Assembly: GCA_019279435.1 (NCBI GenBank)
Contig: JAAALK010000284.1
Span: 18,109,294-18,173,293 of the forward strand
Length of the DNA stretch: 64,000 nucleotides
Source: Zizania palustris
Lineage: Eukaryota; Streptophyta; Magnoliopsida; Poales; Poaceae
Reading direction: 5' to 3'
Part shown: positions 10,974-23,957 of the stretch, piece after piece
Numbering within the stretch: position 1 is the stretch's first letter
How the letters are laid out: each line of letters starts with the position of its first letter
The notes under the pieces: generated by a model
What the model was told of the DNA's origin: nothing
What the model saw: the letters and a program-made list of their open reading frames with translations, nothing else
Database searches by the model: none
Made by a program: the position numbers and the translations under genes

Positions 10974-11668
10974 CCTAGGAGGCTCTAGAGGTCATCATCA
11001 GTATGTTTACTGCAAACTCCATACCAACAATAATCTTATTCAACTCCGGAGAAACCCACTCTTTCATATCCAAAAACTTTGTGATAAATAATGGACTAGA
11101 AGTACTCCAACTACCCAAACCCTTGGTAATTGCCACCCCCGGCAACCAAAATCTAGCTACCCTGTTTAGCCCAAGGGCAAGGATAGAGATCCAAGGGGTA
11201 TTATTTTGGGCCGACTCAATCCTTATAGATTGCAAGGGCCTAGACCTCATCCTCGGAATGGATTGGTTGATGAAGCAAAAGGGAATGGTAGACTACACCA
11301 ACAAGTCCGTCACCGTAACTAGTGAGGATGGAATCACCATCACCTTTAAGATGGACACCCAGGGTTTGAGAAGGACTTCTCTCCACCAAATGGCAATAGA
11401 AGAAGTACCTGTAGTCTGAGAATATGCAGACGTTTTTCTAGAAGAACTGCCAGGAATGCCACCCAAGAAGGACATCGAATTCAGAATCAAGCTCGTCCGC
11501 AGAACCACGTCCATCTCCAAGCGACCATATCGAATGGCCACAAATGAACTAGCCGAAGTTTAAAGTAACATTGAAGAGCTCGAACAAAAGGGATATATTC
11601 GACCGAGTACCTCACCTTGGGGAGCACCGGTCATATTCACCATGAAGAAGGATAAGACGAAGAGGATG

Positions 11669-13650
11669 TGAGAAACCAAGGGTTGGTTTCGGTGTTTGTG
11701 ATGAGTGATTGACAGGCTTTACCTCTGGTTCGAAGGGGTACCTCCGAAGGGGTTCGGAGGTTGGACCTCTGAAGGTGTTCGGAGGTGGTTTCACCGAAGG
11801 GTTCGGTGGTTTGGTTGCTGCAGCTGTTGCAGCGGTGTGTACCTGTCGGAGGGGTCCGACAGTACACGATGACTGGGTTTGTACCGAAGGTCTCGGTACT
11901 TTGGGCGGTACACCGGAGTGTGTGCCGAAGGTTGCTAACCCGAAGAGGTCTCCGGAGTACTGGATACACTTGTCTGCTTGTCTGTGGTGTGCAGGGGACT
12001 TCGGAGGCGACGGACGGACGTAGCAGGTGAACCTGGGTCAAGCGGGAGGCTTGATGCCAGGGGAGCGGGGAGCTCCGTCACGATGGCTGCGAAGGGGTCC
12101 AGGTCGGACCTCGGGTTGAGGTGCACCAGGAGAAGGCAGTAAGTGCGGAGCGTGGCTCCGGGTGAAGGTACTCCGAGAGAAAGTCCTCGAAGGTGAGGCA
12201 CTTCGAAGGGTACTTCAGATGGAGTGACTTCGGAGTATGGTGGTTCAAGTCCTCTGCGGAGGCAAGGCGTTCGAAGTGTGCTCCGGAGGGAGACATTCGA
12301 AGGTACCCGACGAAGGTCTCAGAAGTCGAGGTGCATCGAAGGCATGGTCCGGGTGAGGCTCGTCGAGGAGTGTTCTCGGAGAGAGACACTGCGACGAAGT
12401 GCTCATGGAATGCTTCGTGCGGAGGCCTTGGACGAAGGAGGGACTTCGAAGGGTGGTACTCCGAAGGTGGGGCTTCGGAGTGTGGTTGTCTTGTGGTGCT
12501 TCGGCCATGCATGGCTTCGGTACACGGACTGACAGAGTTCGAGCTTGGAGTAGCTGTGAAGCCGTGGTGGTCCACTCTGGAGATGTTGGTGCGAAGGCCC
12601 AAGGGCTTTGATGGCTTCGGCTCAAAACCGTCACTGTATCGGTGGCTAACTTCGGTGAAGCGTAGGCCATCAGGCTCAAGGCTTCTCACCGAAGCTACCG
12701 CACCCTTCGCGTGCGAAGGGGGGGGCTTCAGAAAGGTCAAAGACTGCAAAGGCTGACATTGTCTGCTCTGCAAAAAGCTGACACTGTCCCCTCTGCAAAG
12801 CTGACAGAGAAGCCTCCAGAATAAAGTTGACTACCTTTTGTACCCCTCTGTTCTGTAGAGACAAAACTGGTGTAAACCCCAGGGGTAAAGTAGTCATTTC
12901 ACTTTGGGTGAATAGTGGCTATAAATATGGGGGCTGGTTAGGTAACATTTAACACTTTGAGCATTTACTGTTGAGATCCTATACTAGCCTCCACTCTGTA
13001 TTCATCCAGTGAGATCAATTTTACTGTGTTCCTTGTTCAAGCGGCGAAGCCCTGCTTCTGTGTTGTCTTTCTGCTTGAACTTGTTTGCATACCTCGCTAG
13101 TTGTAGTGCACCGAAGCCTATCTAGGCGAAGTGTGTTTTTGTGCGAAGTCTGCTTTTCAGGGTGCGTTCACTCTGTGTAACAGGAGGCTAGACCCCGCTG
13201 CTTACTAGCGAAGCCCTGTTCGAAGCCTGTTTTGCTTCGCGTGTCGAAGCCCCTAGCGAAGTCTGTAGTGTGCATTTAAACCTTCGGTGTATGAAGCCCA
13301 GCACCAGTTGCTGTCACTAAGTATTAGGTCAAAGTCCTCAGAGGGCAGTCCACTCTTGCGAAGGGTGAAGTGTGAAGCCTGCTCGAAGCACCCTGTGTGC
13401 GGAGCCTGCACTGACTTAGCAGAGTTATTTTCGGGGTTGTGAGTGGAGCGAAGTCTGCTTGACTTCGGACTTTTACTCCTTGCGAAGCCTGTGTTCGGAG
13501 TTGTCAAATACCTCCGAACCAGACCTTCGAAGGTTGGTGTTCGAAGCCTGTTCCGTAGTAGACAGAATTAAAAACCGAAGGCTGTTTTTAGCCTGAATTT
13601 TTGAAAAGCTCCCATTCACCCTCCCTCTGGTCGCCGTTTCCGGTCCAACA
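11669..13650 (+). mobile_element. Solo LTR of a Sirevirus-type copia element (S family) inside RT of element A
   Basis: 1982 bp from TGAGAAACCAAGGG to CCGGTCCAACA, with an exact 5-bp duplication GGATG at 11664-11668 and 13651-13655. It matches the reverse complement of the S 3' LTR (58453-60463) end to end. No internal region is present, so it is a solo LTR from LTR-LTR recombination. It is rich in CTTCGG/CCGAAG strings and includes the perfect palindrome ACCTTCGAAGGT at 13523-13534. Long open frames in it on both strands (187 aa and 231 aa) are composition artefacts. Confidence 0.92.
12919..12930 (+). promoter_or_regulatory. TATA box of S-family LTR
   Basis: GCTATAAATATGG, conserved in the S LTR on the opposite strand near 59167-59180. 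Probable transcription start region of the LTR. Confidence 0.5.
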
Positions 13651-16309
13651 GGATGTGTGTGGACTATAGGGATTTGAATGATGTAACCATCAAGAACAAG
13701 TACCGATTACCACGGATCGACGACCTGTTCAATCAGCTCAAGGGATTCTCAGTCTTCTCCAAGATCGACCTCCGATCAGGCTACCATCAGCTCAGGATCA
13801 GAGAGGATGACATCCCCAAGACTGCATTCACATCTCGATATGGCTTATATGAGTATACAGTGATGTCGTTCGGACTCATGAATGCCCCTGCATTCTTCAT
13901 GAATATGATTAATAGTGTCTTCATGGAATTCTTGGACAAATTCATTGTAGTATTCATCGACGACATCCTCGTATACTCCAAGAACAAGGAAGAACATGAA
14001 ACTCATCTCCGTCTAACCTTGGGAAAGTTATGGGAGCATCAGTTATATGCCAAGTACAGCAAGTGTGAATTCTGGTCATCCAAGGTGAAATTCCTAGGGC
14101 ATGTCATATCTGCCAGAGGGATAGCCGTGGACCCGACCACCGTGGAAGCAGTAACGAACTGGTTATAGCCCAAGAATGTATCGGAGATCCAGAGTTTTCT
14201 AGGATTGGCCGGATATTACTAGCGATTCATCGAAATGTTTTCCAAGATCGTCAAGCCCATGACTAGATTGCTATAGAAGGAAGTAAAGTTTGAATGGACT
14301 CCAGTCTACGAGGAAAGCTTCCCGACCCTTAAGAAAAAACTTGTATCAGTCCCAATGTTGATATTGTCGGACATCCGGAAAGACTTCCATGTCTACTGCA
14401 ATGCCTCTCGCCTTAGACTAGGGTGTGTTCTCATGCAAGACAGGAAAGTGGTATCATACGCCTCTCGACAATTGAGACCGCACAAGCTAAACTACCCCAC
14501 GCATGACTTAGAAATGGCAGCAGTAGTCCACACACTGAAGATATGGATGCATTATCTTGTCAGCAACAAATTTGAAGTTTTCACCGACCACAAGAGCCTC
14601 AAGTACATATTCACCCAACCCGACCTAAACCTCAGATAGATAAGATGGTTAGAATTAATCAAGGATTATGACTTAGGCATCCACTACCACCCAGGCAAGG
14701 CAAACGTGGTGACTGATGCTCTAAGTTGGAAGGGATACTACAATGCCCTCACAGTACAAGATCAAGCCCCTCTGCTATATCGTGAAATGGAAAGGTTGAA
14801 CTTAGGAATCACTACCTGAGACTACCTCGGCAACCTAGAGGCAAGACCTGTCTTAATGGGCCAAATCCGCGAAGCACAGAAAGAAGACCCTAACATAGCA
14901 GATATCCAGAAAAATATGAGGAAGGGAAAGGCCCCAGGCTTCTCTGAAGATGAAGTTGACACTATATGGTTCGAAAACCGACTGTGTGTACCCAACCACC
15001 CAGAGCTAAAGGTCCTTATCCTCAAGGAAGCCCATGAGACCCTGTACTCCATACATCCAAGAGTACTAAGATGTACTAGGACTTGAAGGAGAAGTACTTG
15101 TTGTGTTAGTATGAAGAGGGAAATTGCCGAATATGTAGCCAGATGTGACACTTGTCAGCGAGTCAAGGTAGAGCACTAGAGACCTACTGGTATATTGCAA
15201 GCCCTCAAGGTCCCCGAATGGAAGTGGGAAGATATAGGAATGTACTTCATCACTGGACTACCCAGAATCCAAGCCGGATATGACTCCATTTGGGTGGTCA
15301 TTGATCGGCTCACCAAGGTAGCTCACTTCATCCCCGTCAAGACGACTTATAGTGGCCACAAACTAGCGGAATTATACATGGCCTGGATCGTGTGTTTACA
15401 TGAGTCCCAAAGAAGATAGTATCTAATCGAGGTAGCCAGTTCACCTCCAAGTTTTGGAAGAATATTTAGGAAGAGCTCGGCACCCGGTTAAACTTTAGTA
15501 CGGCATACCATCCCCAGACGGATGGTCAGACTGAAAGAGTAAACCAGATACTAGAAGACATGCTTAGAGCCTGCGCCATAGATTTTGGCGGAATGTGGGA
15601 TAAGAGCCTGCCCTACGCAGAGTTCTCATATAACAACAGCTATTAAGTCAGCCTTCAAATGTCCTCTTTTGAGGCATTGTATGGACATAAGTGCCAAACA
15701 CTGCAACTCTGGGATCAGACAGGTGAATCTCAGTTGTTTGGTACGGACATTTTGCGAGAAGCCGAAGCAAAAGTCAAGATCATTAGAGACCGGTTAAAAA
15801 TAGCACAGTCCCGCCAAAAGAGCTATGCCGACAACCGATGCAGAGATTTAGCATTCGAGGAAGGCGATTATGTCTATCTTCGAGTCACTCCCCTCCGAGG
15901 CACTCAGAGGTTCAACATGAAGGGAAAGTTAGGTCCCCATTATGTTGGTCATTTTCTAATCCTCCGTTAGCAAGGAGAAGTTGCATATCAGTTGGAGCTA
16001 CCACCCTCCTTAGCCGGAGTACATGATGTGTTTCACGTCTCCCGATTGAAGAAGTGCCTACACGTACCCATTGAACGAGCAGATCTTCAGCAACTCGACA
16101 TCCAAGGAGACCTGATCCATATCAAAAAGCCCATCCAAATCCTAGAAGTCAAGGAAAAAGTAACCAGGAATCGAGTAGTCTGTTTCTGCAACGTTCAGTG
16201 GGGTAACCACCCCGTCGAAGAGGCCACTTGGGAAAAAGAAGATGATCTGAAAGCCCAATACCTCGAGCTATTCTAGGAACTTTCTGAATGTCTGGACGAG
16301 ATTCTCTGT

Positions 16310-16321
16310 AAGGGGGATAGG
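16310..16321 (+). other. Polypurine tract of element A
   Basis: AAGGGGGATAGG ends two or three bases before the 3' LTR start at 16324. It primes plus-strand synthesis in live elements. Confidence 0.75.
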
Positions 16322-16323
16322 TT

Positions 16324-19300
16324 TGTAACACCCCTAATTTTTAAAAGGTAAAAATAAATCCTAAAATAATGAATTTCCAGAAAAGGATTATTTTGACATT
16401 CTTTAAAGTTGAAAATGTCCAAGTAAATAAAATCTAGAGAAATAACTCTATTCATGGTCTGAGAAAATTATATTATGATCATAAGACCAAGATATATTTT
16501 TGAGAATTTTTACAGATTTTTAGAACCCCTGTAAGTAGCTTATAATTTTTAAACTATTTTCAGCAATTATTTTTATTTAGAAATGAATTTAAACAATAAT
16601 GGGCCGCCCCTCCTTCCTTCCTCTCTCTCCAGCCGGCCCAACTCGTTTCCCCCACAGCCCCTCACTGACAGATGGACCCGGCCTGTCGGCGTGATCCACC
16701 ACATGCTCGAGCCCTGGCCCAGCTATCAGCCACTCCCCCTTTCACTGCGTACGCCTTGGCCCAATTGTCGGCGCCGACTGTTGCACAATCATCCCCTATA
16801 CCATCGTTGACAGTGGCCCCGCCCTATCAGTCTTCATCTTCCTCGTGACCTAGCACCCCCGAGATCCCCAGCCGCTGCCCTTACTCCCGGATCGCCTCCA
16901 CCGTGGGCCCAAGCTCACCGGAGCTACACCCATCTCGGCATTCACGGCGCCCCGGCCCCTCCCCTCACTGCCGATGTACTATATAAACCCCTCCACACCA
17001 CCACGTCCAGCCCACACCGTTCTTGTCATCCCTCGCCTGAAACGAGCGCCACATTGTCCAATTTTGTGTCGCTCCTCTACCCTGCCTCTAGCTGATGCTC
17101 GCCATCGCCAGAGTTCGCCTTCGTCACGTCCGACCCCCTCTTTAGGACCGCCATCGCCTCCTCGACCTTGGCCCCCACTTTGCATGATCTCCTCGCCGAT
17201 GAGGACCCGAACCTATCCGCCGCCCTCGCTCGTCGCCGGCCAAAACCTGTCGACCCCCAGCTGCCATTATGGTACCGTTGAATGTCCCACGCTATTCTCT
17301 TTCCATTTCTGCCTTTAGTTCCAGCCGTCGGTCATCGCCATCACCACTGTGGCCGCCGAAATCTTCGGCCGTCGCCGAAGAAGATGACCGGCATAGGTAA
17401 TTACCCTGTGCCATGTCGGATCTCATCTCGGCCAAACAATCTCGATCAGACGGCAGGAATTAAATCGCATCTAAGGTTTAATCCTGGCCGCCTGATCTTA
17501 ACGAAAGGGTATCAACGTATCTCAGCCGTCTGTTTCATTTAAAACCCACCGGCTCACAGCACAGTGCCATGGACCCGGTTCACCGTGGACCAGAGACTGA
17601 ATTAGGATTTAAAATAAATTTCAGAAATTGATTTGACCTTTAAAAATTCATAACTTCCCCAAATCAGCTCCAAATTTGACCATTCAAATTTTAAAAGGTT
17701 TGTATTTTTATTTTCTTCATGTTCATCCAATAAAATTTATATGTTTACACTGGAAATTTTATATTATTTAATTGGGATTAAAATAAAATTGAAGAAATCA
17801 TTTTATAACTTCAAAAATTCATAACTCCTTGGAATTAACTCAAAAAATTACCATTCCAACTACAGAAAACTTGTCTTTTTGTTATCTTCATGTTTATACA
17901 ATAAAATTCATATGTTTATACTGAAATTTTATATGGTTTTAATTGGAATTAAAATAAAGTCCTAGAAATTGTTTCAAACTTCCAAAATTCATAACTTCTT
18001 TGAATTAACTCTAAATTTGGCCATTCAAAGTTCAGAAAGTTTATCTTTTTACTCTTTACATGTTAAGCCAATAAAATTTATATGATTGTACTGTTAATTC
18101 CATTGTTTTTAATTGTTTATTCTTCTTGTTTTACGTACCAAGAAGATTACGACGCCTTCGAGGAGTCATAGTATTTCCTTGAAGTCTCCCTCATCCTTTA
18201 CTGAACAAGGCAAGTCACCAACCCCATTTGGGAATATTGAACCCAATTTTTAATTAAATATCGCTAAAACTCATAGGTTATATTTGCATTAGTTAAATGA
18301 ATAGCCTTACACTATATTTATCAGATCCCCAACCTTGATGTGCAAACCCAAGCCATGCTATTGAGCCTGAATTCCTTGTCACCATGATACTTACTAATAT
18401 TAGAAGTGTCCAATGTATCGACACAACTGCTATAGGATTAAAAACAAGTCGTAGATACTTGGATTCTTATATATGATCCCCGTATTTCTCTCTGTTGGAC
18501 TTGGAATTGGCTAAGTATGTTAGCTTGGTGGGTTGCGGGTGCAAACGAGGGCATTGGTTAGTCGCACCAAGAGCATTATAAGGACCGTTCTGCGGGATCT
18601 GTTGCAGTACACTTTTGTACCGACCACAAGTCTAGTGGGTAGGTCTTAACTAGAGGTATGCGACGTTCCAACTCGAGACACTATGTGGAGAGGGGCAACT
18701 AGTACCTGCGGGTGACTTGTACCATGTGGCACAAAAGGGGGTGCGGCGTTGGTCCAGTGCGCTAGCGCGTTGGCGAAACCTATAGTGTGTGTCATTGGGT
18801 TGGAGCGTTTCATGCTAAAAGTTTCGACATGAGTTCCTATGACTTGGGTCATTTGACACACTGCGGTGTGCGGGAATAAGTGCCTTGTGGCTACAGTGGT
18901 ACACCTCTGATCAGAGTCTTAAATATTTTCAAAAAGCTGAGCCCACGGTCAAGGACGGGTTGCATGACATCCCACAATTAGTATATGTTTGAGAAGTGTT
19001 GCAGGTTGATTGGTCATGTAAGGACTATTAAGTGAGGAGGGCTGACTGTACTCCTCGAGTTAGAAGATGTTGTATCATCCATGATTTAATTATTCTGTAT
19101 AATTAAACCTGAATCACATTAACTACTGCAACATAAGAATGTACTTTTCCGCACTATAAACCATTACCTACCTTGCATTATTACTGTATTTCTCAGTGGC
19201 TTGTTGAGTACTTTTGTACTCATACCCGTTTGAAAACCCACTTCAGAGACGACATGTTATGATGAGGACGGTCTGGAGTAGTGACCTAGTCAAGGGAGCG

Positions 19301-19489
19301 ACCCTAGAGGAGATGTTCATCTAGACTATTATTTCTTAGTTTATTTTATATTAACACTTGTGTAATAATGTGGTGTGCGAATCACGAATGATTGTCGTAC
19401 GTTCGGTGTCATGTGATGAACATTTTATGATTATTGATTTTCCCTGGAATTTCAATAAAGTCTTGGTTTTATTAAATTGGGGCACTACA
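16324..19489 (+). repeat. 3' LTR of element A (3166 bp)
   Basis: TGTAACACCCC...GGGGCACTACA, collinear with 5330-8631 apart from indels (largest about 100 bp) and scattered substitutions, mostly transitions. Its TATA block lies at 16980-16989. Confidence 0.9.
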
Positions 19490-21013
19490 CTCGTGCTCCA
19501 AGGGGTTCGTAGACAAGACCCATCCCAGAACACGAACCCCTTTGGCAGGGGTACGCCACCATCCCAGCCTTCGATAGTACTGCAAGGGCCGATCAGGGGA
19601 GAGGTATCCTAGCCAGTATATGGAATCGTTAGTAACATGTTGCCAAGTATTGTGCCACCAAGCGGGCACTCGATAGAATTCCTCAAGGGTACCATTAAAC
19701 CGCATGCTATGGAGCACCACCCTACTCTAATGAAGAACAAAGATACAACGTTGTTCGGCTAGATCAGTATCAACATCCCCTAACGACTGACCTATATCTT
19801 GCGCCGAACCATTAAGAGGATGATTGGGTCAACTGAATTACTGAGGTGATTCGGGACCAATTTGGACTTAAGCCCAAGAACTAGACCTATGTGTATCGGT
19901 GACCGTACACGGAGTGGTTTGATCGGGTGTCGTGGCCAAATTGATACAAGGTCCCTGACTTCACCAAGTTCTCAGGACAGGACTCGGTTTCCACAATCGA
20001 GCATATTAGTTGTTTTCCTCGCTTAGTGTGGTGAGGCATCGGCTGAAGGAAACACTAAAGGTCAGGTTTTTCCCGCTGTCGCTATCAGGATCGACCTTCG
20101 CATGGTTCTCGTCACTATTGGAGAACTCTGTCAAAGGATGGGCAGACCTAGAGAAGAAGTTTCATAAATATTTCTTCGCCGGCATACATGAGATGAAACT
20201 CACCGATTTGATGGCAGTAAAGTAGAAGATGGACGAGTTAGTCCAAGATTATGCACATAGGTTTCGCGACGTAAGGAGTAGGTGTTATAGCCTGAACCTC
20301 AGCGATGTGCAACTGGCCGAGCTGGCATTCCAAGGGCTCTTGAACCCAATAAAAGACAGGTTTTCATCTTAGGAGTTTGAGAGCTTATCACACCTAGTAC
20401 AATGGGTATCGGCCCATGAGAGCCGATTCTAGGAGGCAAAAAGAGAAAGGTTGTAGAAGAAGGTGGCATACACCCATGCATCCCATTCAGACTCCGATGA
20501 GGACAGCAGGTCCGACACAGCGGTTGGTCTGGCTAAATGGACCAGGAACAAGAAACAAATCGTGTGTCCATGGGTGAAGCCATCTGACAAAGAAGAGAAG
20601 TATGATTTTGACATCAGTAAGGCCGACAAGATATTTGATCTATTGCTCAAAGAAAAGCAAATCCAGTTTTCACCTAATCACGTGATACCACCCGTCGATG
20701 AACTGAAGAAAAGGAAATATTGTAAGTGGCACAATTCCCCGTCTCACCACACTAACGAGTGCAAAGTGTTTAGACAATAGATCCAATCGGCCGTGGAGCA
20801 AAGCTGAATCAAGTTTGATGAAGGGAAGAAGCCGATGAACATTGACGATCACCCCTTCCCGGTCAACATGGTGCATGCACACTACGCTGACGACTGGCAC
20901 TTGAAGAAAAGCAAGCAGACCAACAGTGACGTCACCTCCTCGGGATTAATCGAAAAATATGAGAAGAAGTCAAGAGAAGGGATGGATGGCGAGGACGATC
21001 ACGAGTACTCATG
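19490..21013 (+). pseudogene. E gag, central and C-terminal part
   Basis: Resumes after element A. It carries the capsid-like region (VPDFTKFSGQDSVSTIEHI, KVRFFPLSLSGSTFAWFSSL, DLEKKFHKYFFAGIHEMKL, DYAHRFRDVRSRCYSLNLS) and the zinc-finger-like string CKWHNSPSHHTNEC near 20721-20762. Several in-frame TAG codons and frame shifts are present. Strong resemblance to gag of B1 and B2 places E in the same Tat-type group but as a separate family. Confidence 0.8.
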
Positions 21014-21590
21014 ATTCAACCTCCATTGAAATTGTGAGTTCTTTAGATTCTGATGGAACGAAGGACTCCGCCTACCGTCGATGGATAACTGCCCTGAATG
21101 TGGTAGCAAATATAGGTGGTAGGGCGGTCACAATTCGAGCACTAATAGGGTGGGGTCACATAGTGAGGAAAGGTTGGCCACCCATCGGAGGTCATCACCG
21201 CTAAGGGTGTCGATACTTGAAAGGCTGGGACCCATCAATGCCAAGGAAAGCGATCAATCGATCGATGGCAGTGCCAGCGCAGGAGAGCCACAGTGGTGTC
21301 CAAGTGGGATATTCACGAAGAATCGGAAGAGGAGAGTATAGTGGCTACGACAAATAGAGTTGAAGGTATAGAGCCACAAGAATGAGACTGATCGGCCCCA
21401 AAGGATTAAAAGTGAATGGCGAGTGAAGGATAAGGCCGATCACGACGACAAGAAGAATGCGGGGGTAAACATGGTGTTCTCCCTCCCTATAGAGTATTGG
21501 GCCACCCCTAAGGCCAACACCGAGCAGGCTGACACCATGGCACAATTAGTATTGACCCCACAGTCGGTAGTATTTGACAAGCCAGAAGAT

Positions 21591-22500
21591 CACTAGCATC
21601 AACACCTGAGACCCCTTTACATCAAAGGCCTGGTCAAAGGTAAGACGATGTCCAAGATGATGATAGACGGAGGCGCGGCCGTCAACTTGATGTCATATGC
21701 CACCTTCCAAAAGCTGGGAAAATGGTTGAAGGACCTCATCAAAACCAATATGGTACTGAGGGACTTCGGTGACAATTCATCAGAGATGATGGGGGTGCTA
21801 AACGTAGAATTGACGGTTGGGAGCAAGACCGTGTCGACCACCTTCTTCGTCATAGAAGGGAGAGGATCCTACAGTTTGTTGTGGGGCTTGATTGGATTCA
21901 TGCAAATTGTTGCGTCCCATCGACACCATATCAGAGCCTCATGCAATAGGTCGATGATCATGTAGAAATAGTTCCTGACGATAAATTAGTTAATTTGGCT
22001 ATAGCCGATTTATTGGTATAGGAGATGGAAGAAGTTGTCTTGCTGTCTAGCAAGACTTGGGATGGTGACTTACTTGAAGTATCAAATGACAGAATCAAAC
22101 CAGTTAGCAATGAACAACCCAAGCTTACCCTTTGAAGGTGGCCTGGATGAAGCAGAAGGTAAACTTGGTCAAGGCTTCGCCGCAACCTATGAACTACAGG
22201 AGGTAGACATCGGACCTGATGACAAACCGAGGCCAAACTTTCACTAAGACGATCGATCGTAGATCATTGGCTCCTAGTAAGACAAGGGTATCGACCCTTC
22301 AAGCAGTCACCTTGGTGGTTCAAGGCAGAAATATATCCAGATATCAAGGCCGAGGTAACAAGGTTATATGATGTAGGATTCATAAGACCGTGCTGATACA
22401 CAAAGTGGATATCTAACATCACACTAGTATGGAAGAAGAGTGGGGAGCACTTGAAGAAATATTTCCTGAGCATTTGGATAAATGCCTAAAGGACTACACG
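21591..22500 (+). pseudogene. E protease and start of RT (truncated)
   Basis: HLRPLYIKGLVKG and MMIDGGAAVNLMSY mark the aspartic protease; the D-G-G site is shared with B1 and B2. A frame change after SYSLL disrupts the usual DWIHANC block. At 22240-22440 the RT approach region is seen (EVTRLYDVGFIRPC, TKWISNITLVWKKSG). It ends before the palm-domain motifs, and from about 22500 the sequence is the 3' non-coding region. RT catalytic core, RNase H and integrase are therefore deleted. Confidence 0.75.
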
Positions 22501-23802
22501 CAAGACAACTAATACTAATGGTATCACCTTTAGACGACCGATGTTGAAGCATCGCCTTAGACAAAAAAATCTCAAAAACAATTCAAGGGATACGTAACAA
22601 ATGTATTGCAAAAGCATATTGTTTTAGATTACAAGACAAAGGACCTACACAAAACTAAGCAAGAGCAGGGCGAATGGCTTAGATTGCCCGCAGCCGGATC
22701 GCATCAACGCTCCAGAGGATGGCCCGGTCTTCGGTGTCCGAGCCAAGGACATCTTGAAGGGAACAATGTCGATGCTATGCATGACGGACGACACCAGTTA
22801 GCCGATGCTTCTGGGCCTCGATCCGAGCTAGGAAGGAGGCCAAAGCATTTTCCTTCTCAACGATCTTCGTCCAGACCCCGTCCAGCTTCAACACCAGATC
22901 GGCCTCCTCTACCTGTAGCCGATCGGGTTCCAGCGATGTGGTCGATGACTCGTCTTGGATGCGATCCAAGAGGGTTCCCTCGGTCATTACCGCCTCCTTA
23001 TGGGTTTTCATTGCCTCCAGTAGCGATGCGCGGCTGGCTCGATCGGCCATCTGTTTCACAACCTGCTACACCCCGGCCGATGAAACTCCGGAAAGGCAAC
23101 AGGTGTAAGAGCATCGACCAGTTTCGGAGAAAGTTAGCCCATGACATCATTGAAACAGGCCCTTATCAGACCTGAATCATTGACCAGGACTTCACCAGGT
23201 TCTCCAACCGACGCAACAAGTCTGATAGGGTCTCCCGCATGTTGGGGGTCAGCGTAGCGATAGTCGGTGGAATGACATTAGTGACCATATCAACATCCAA
23301 ATAGGGTTTGGTGTTGAATGAAAATTGTCAGACAAATGACTAGAAGAAAATGAAAAAGTTAGATAGATAAATAAGATGTTAGGATAATTGCAAGGACACT
23401 TACGTCAAATGGCCTAGATGGGACGACCGACTACAAGGCATCGTCAGTAGAGGAGGCCGAAGTATCGCTCTTCGTTGTGGCGACTAGGAGGATAGGAGAG
23501 TGCTCCTCAGTTGGCTTATCCTTCTCAAGCGTTGGTTGCGCCTAAGACCAGTGTTGGTTACATCAAAGACAATAGAAAACAAAAGAATGGATAAGTAAAG
23601 ATACTTGGTGAATGGTGTAAACATTGGCAGCCGATGCCTTGGAACTGGCGGTAGCACCTCTTGGCGCATCAAACCCGAGGGTATTGGAACTAACAAGCAC
23701 GACTCCAGCGGCGATCACACCCAGAGCGGTGAAGACGTCAGTGGAGGTTGGTACATTAGGACCAGTGGCAAAAACTTCTAGTGTATCGTACCATGTCGTG
23801 AT

Positions 23803-23894
23803 TGTTAGAGTGTGTGTATTTAGCCCATATATGCTACTACTATTATCCACCTACCCTTCTAGGGTTTGGTGAGGAATCAAATCTCATTCTATTA
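23803..23894 (+). repeat. 5' LTR of D (92 bp)
   Basis: TGTTAGAGTGTGTG...CATTCTATTA. Very short for a plant LTR. The end is TTA rather than the usual CA, so the exact 3' limit could differ by a few bases. Confidence 0.8.
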
Positions 23895-23957
23895 TGGTAT
23901 CAGACTAGGGCTCTCTCCTCTCTCTCTCACCAGCAGGCCGCAGCTACCGCCACCACC

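Larger units (their letters stand above)
11003..16276 (+). pseudogene. Pol of element A: protease, RT, RNase H, integrase, chromodomain-like tail; interrupted
   Basis: The protease region has LFNSGETHSFIS, with Asn where the catalytic Asp of the D-S-G motif is expected (AAC at 11042-11044). RT is split by the solo LTR at 11669-13650 and resumes CVDYRDLND, with the active site FIDDILVYS near 13960. RNase H lies at about 14355-14700 (YCNASRLRLGCVL, VFTDHKSLKYIF). Integrase lies at about 14820-15800 (CDTCQRVK, HPQTDGQTERVN). A chromodomain-like end (HDVFHVSRLKKCL, VQWGNHPVEEATWEKEDDL) reaches the TAG at 16274. Stops, mostly TAG, and a frameshift near 15404 disable it. Confidence 0.9.
5330..19489 (+). 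mobile_element. Element A: chromovirus (Tekay-like) Ty3-gypsy retrotransposon, complete but defective
   Basis: LTRs lie at 5330-8631 and 16324-19489, both TGTAACACCCC...TACA. Flanking 5-bp duplications are cccgt (5325-5329) and ctcgt (19490-19494), one transition apart. An initiator-Met tRNA PBS follows the 5' LTR and a polypurine tract precedes the 3' LTR. Internal order is an extra ORF, then gag with zinc knuckle, protease, RT, RNase H, integrase and a chromodomain-like tail. All frames are interrupted. A Sirevirus-type solo LTR sits inside RT. Total length without that insert is about 12.2 kb. Confidence 0.92.

Noticed and set aside
12193..12756. Long open frames in the S-family LTRs (187 and 231 aa here; 198 and 233 aa at 59493-60411)
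   Set aside because: They occur on both strands and in several frames of a CTTCGG-rich LTR, lack domains, and are not preserved between the two LTR copies.
9800..16276. Stop codon reassignment (TAG read as Gln)
   Set aside because: MsrB and the S frame use the standard code, and stops also hit Trp and Arg positions. Decay by C-to-T change explains the pattern better.
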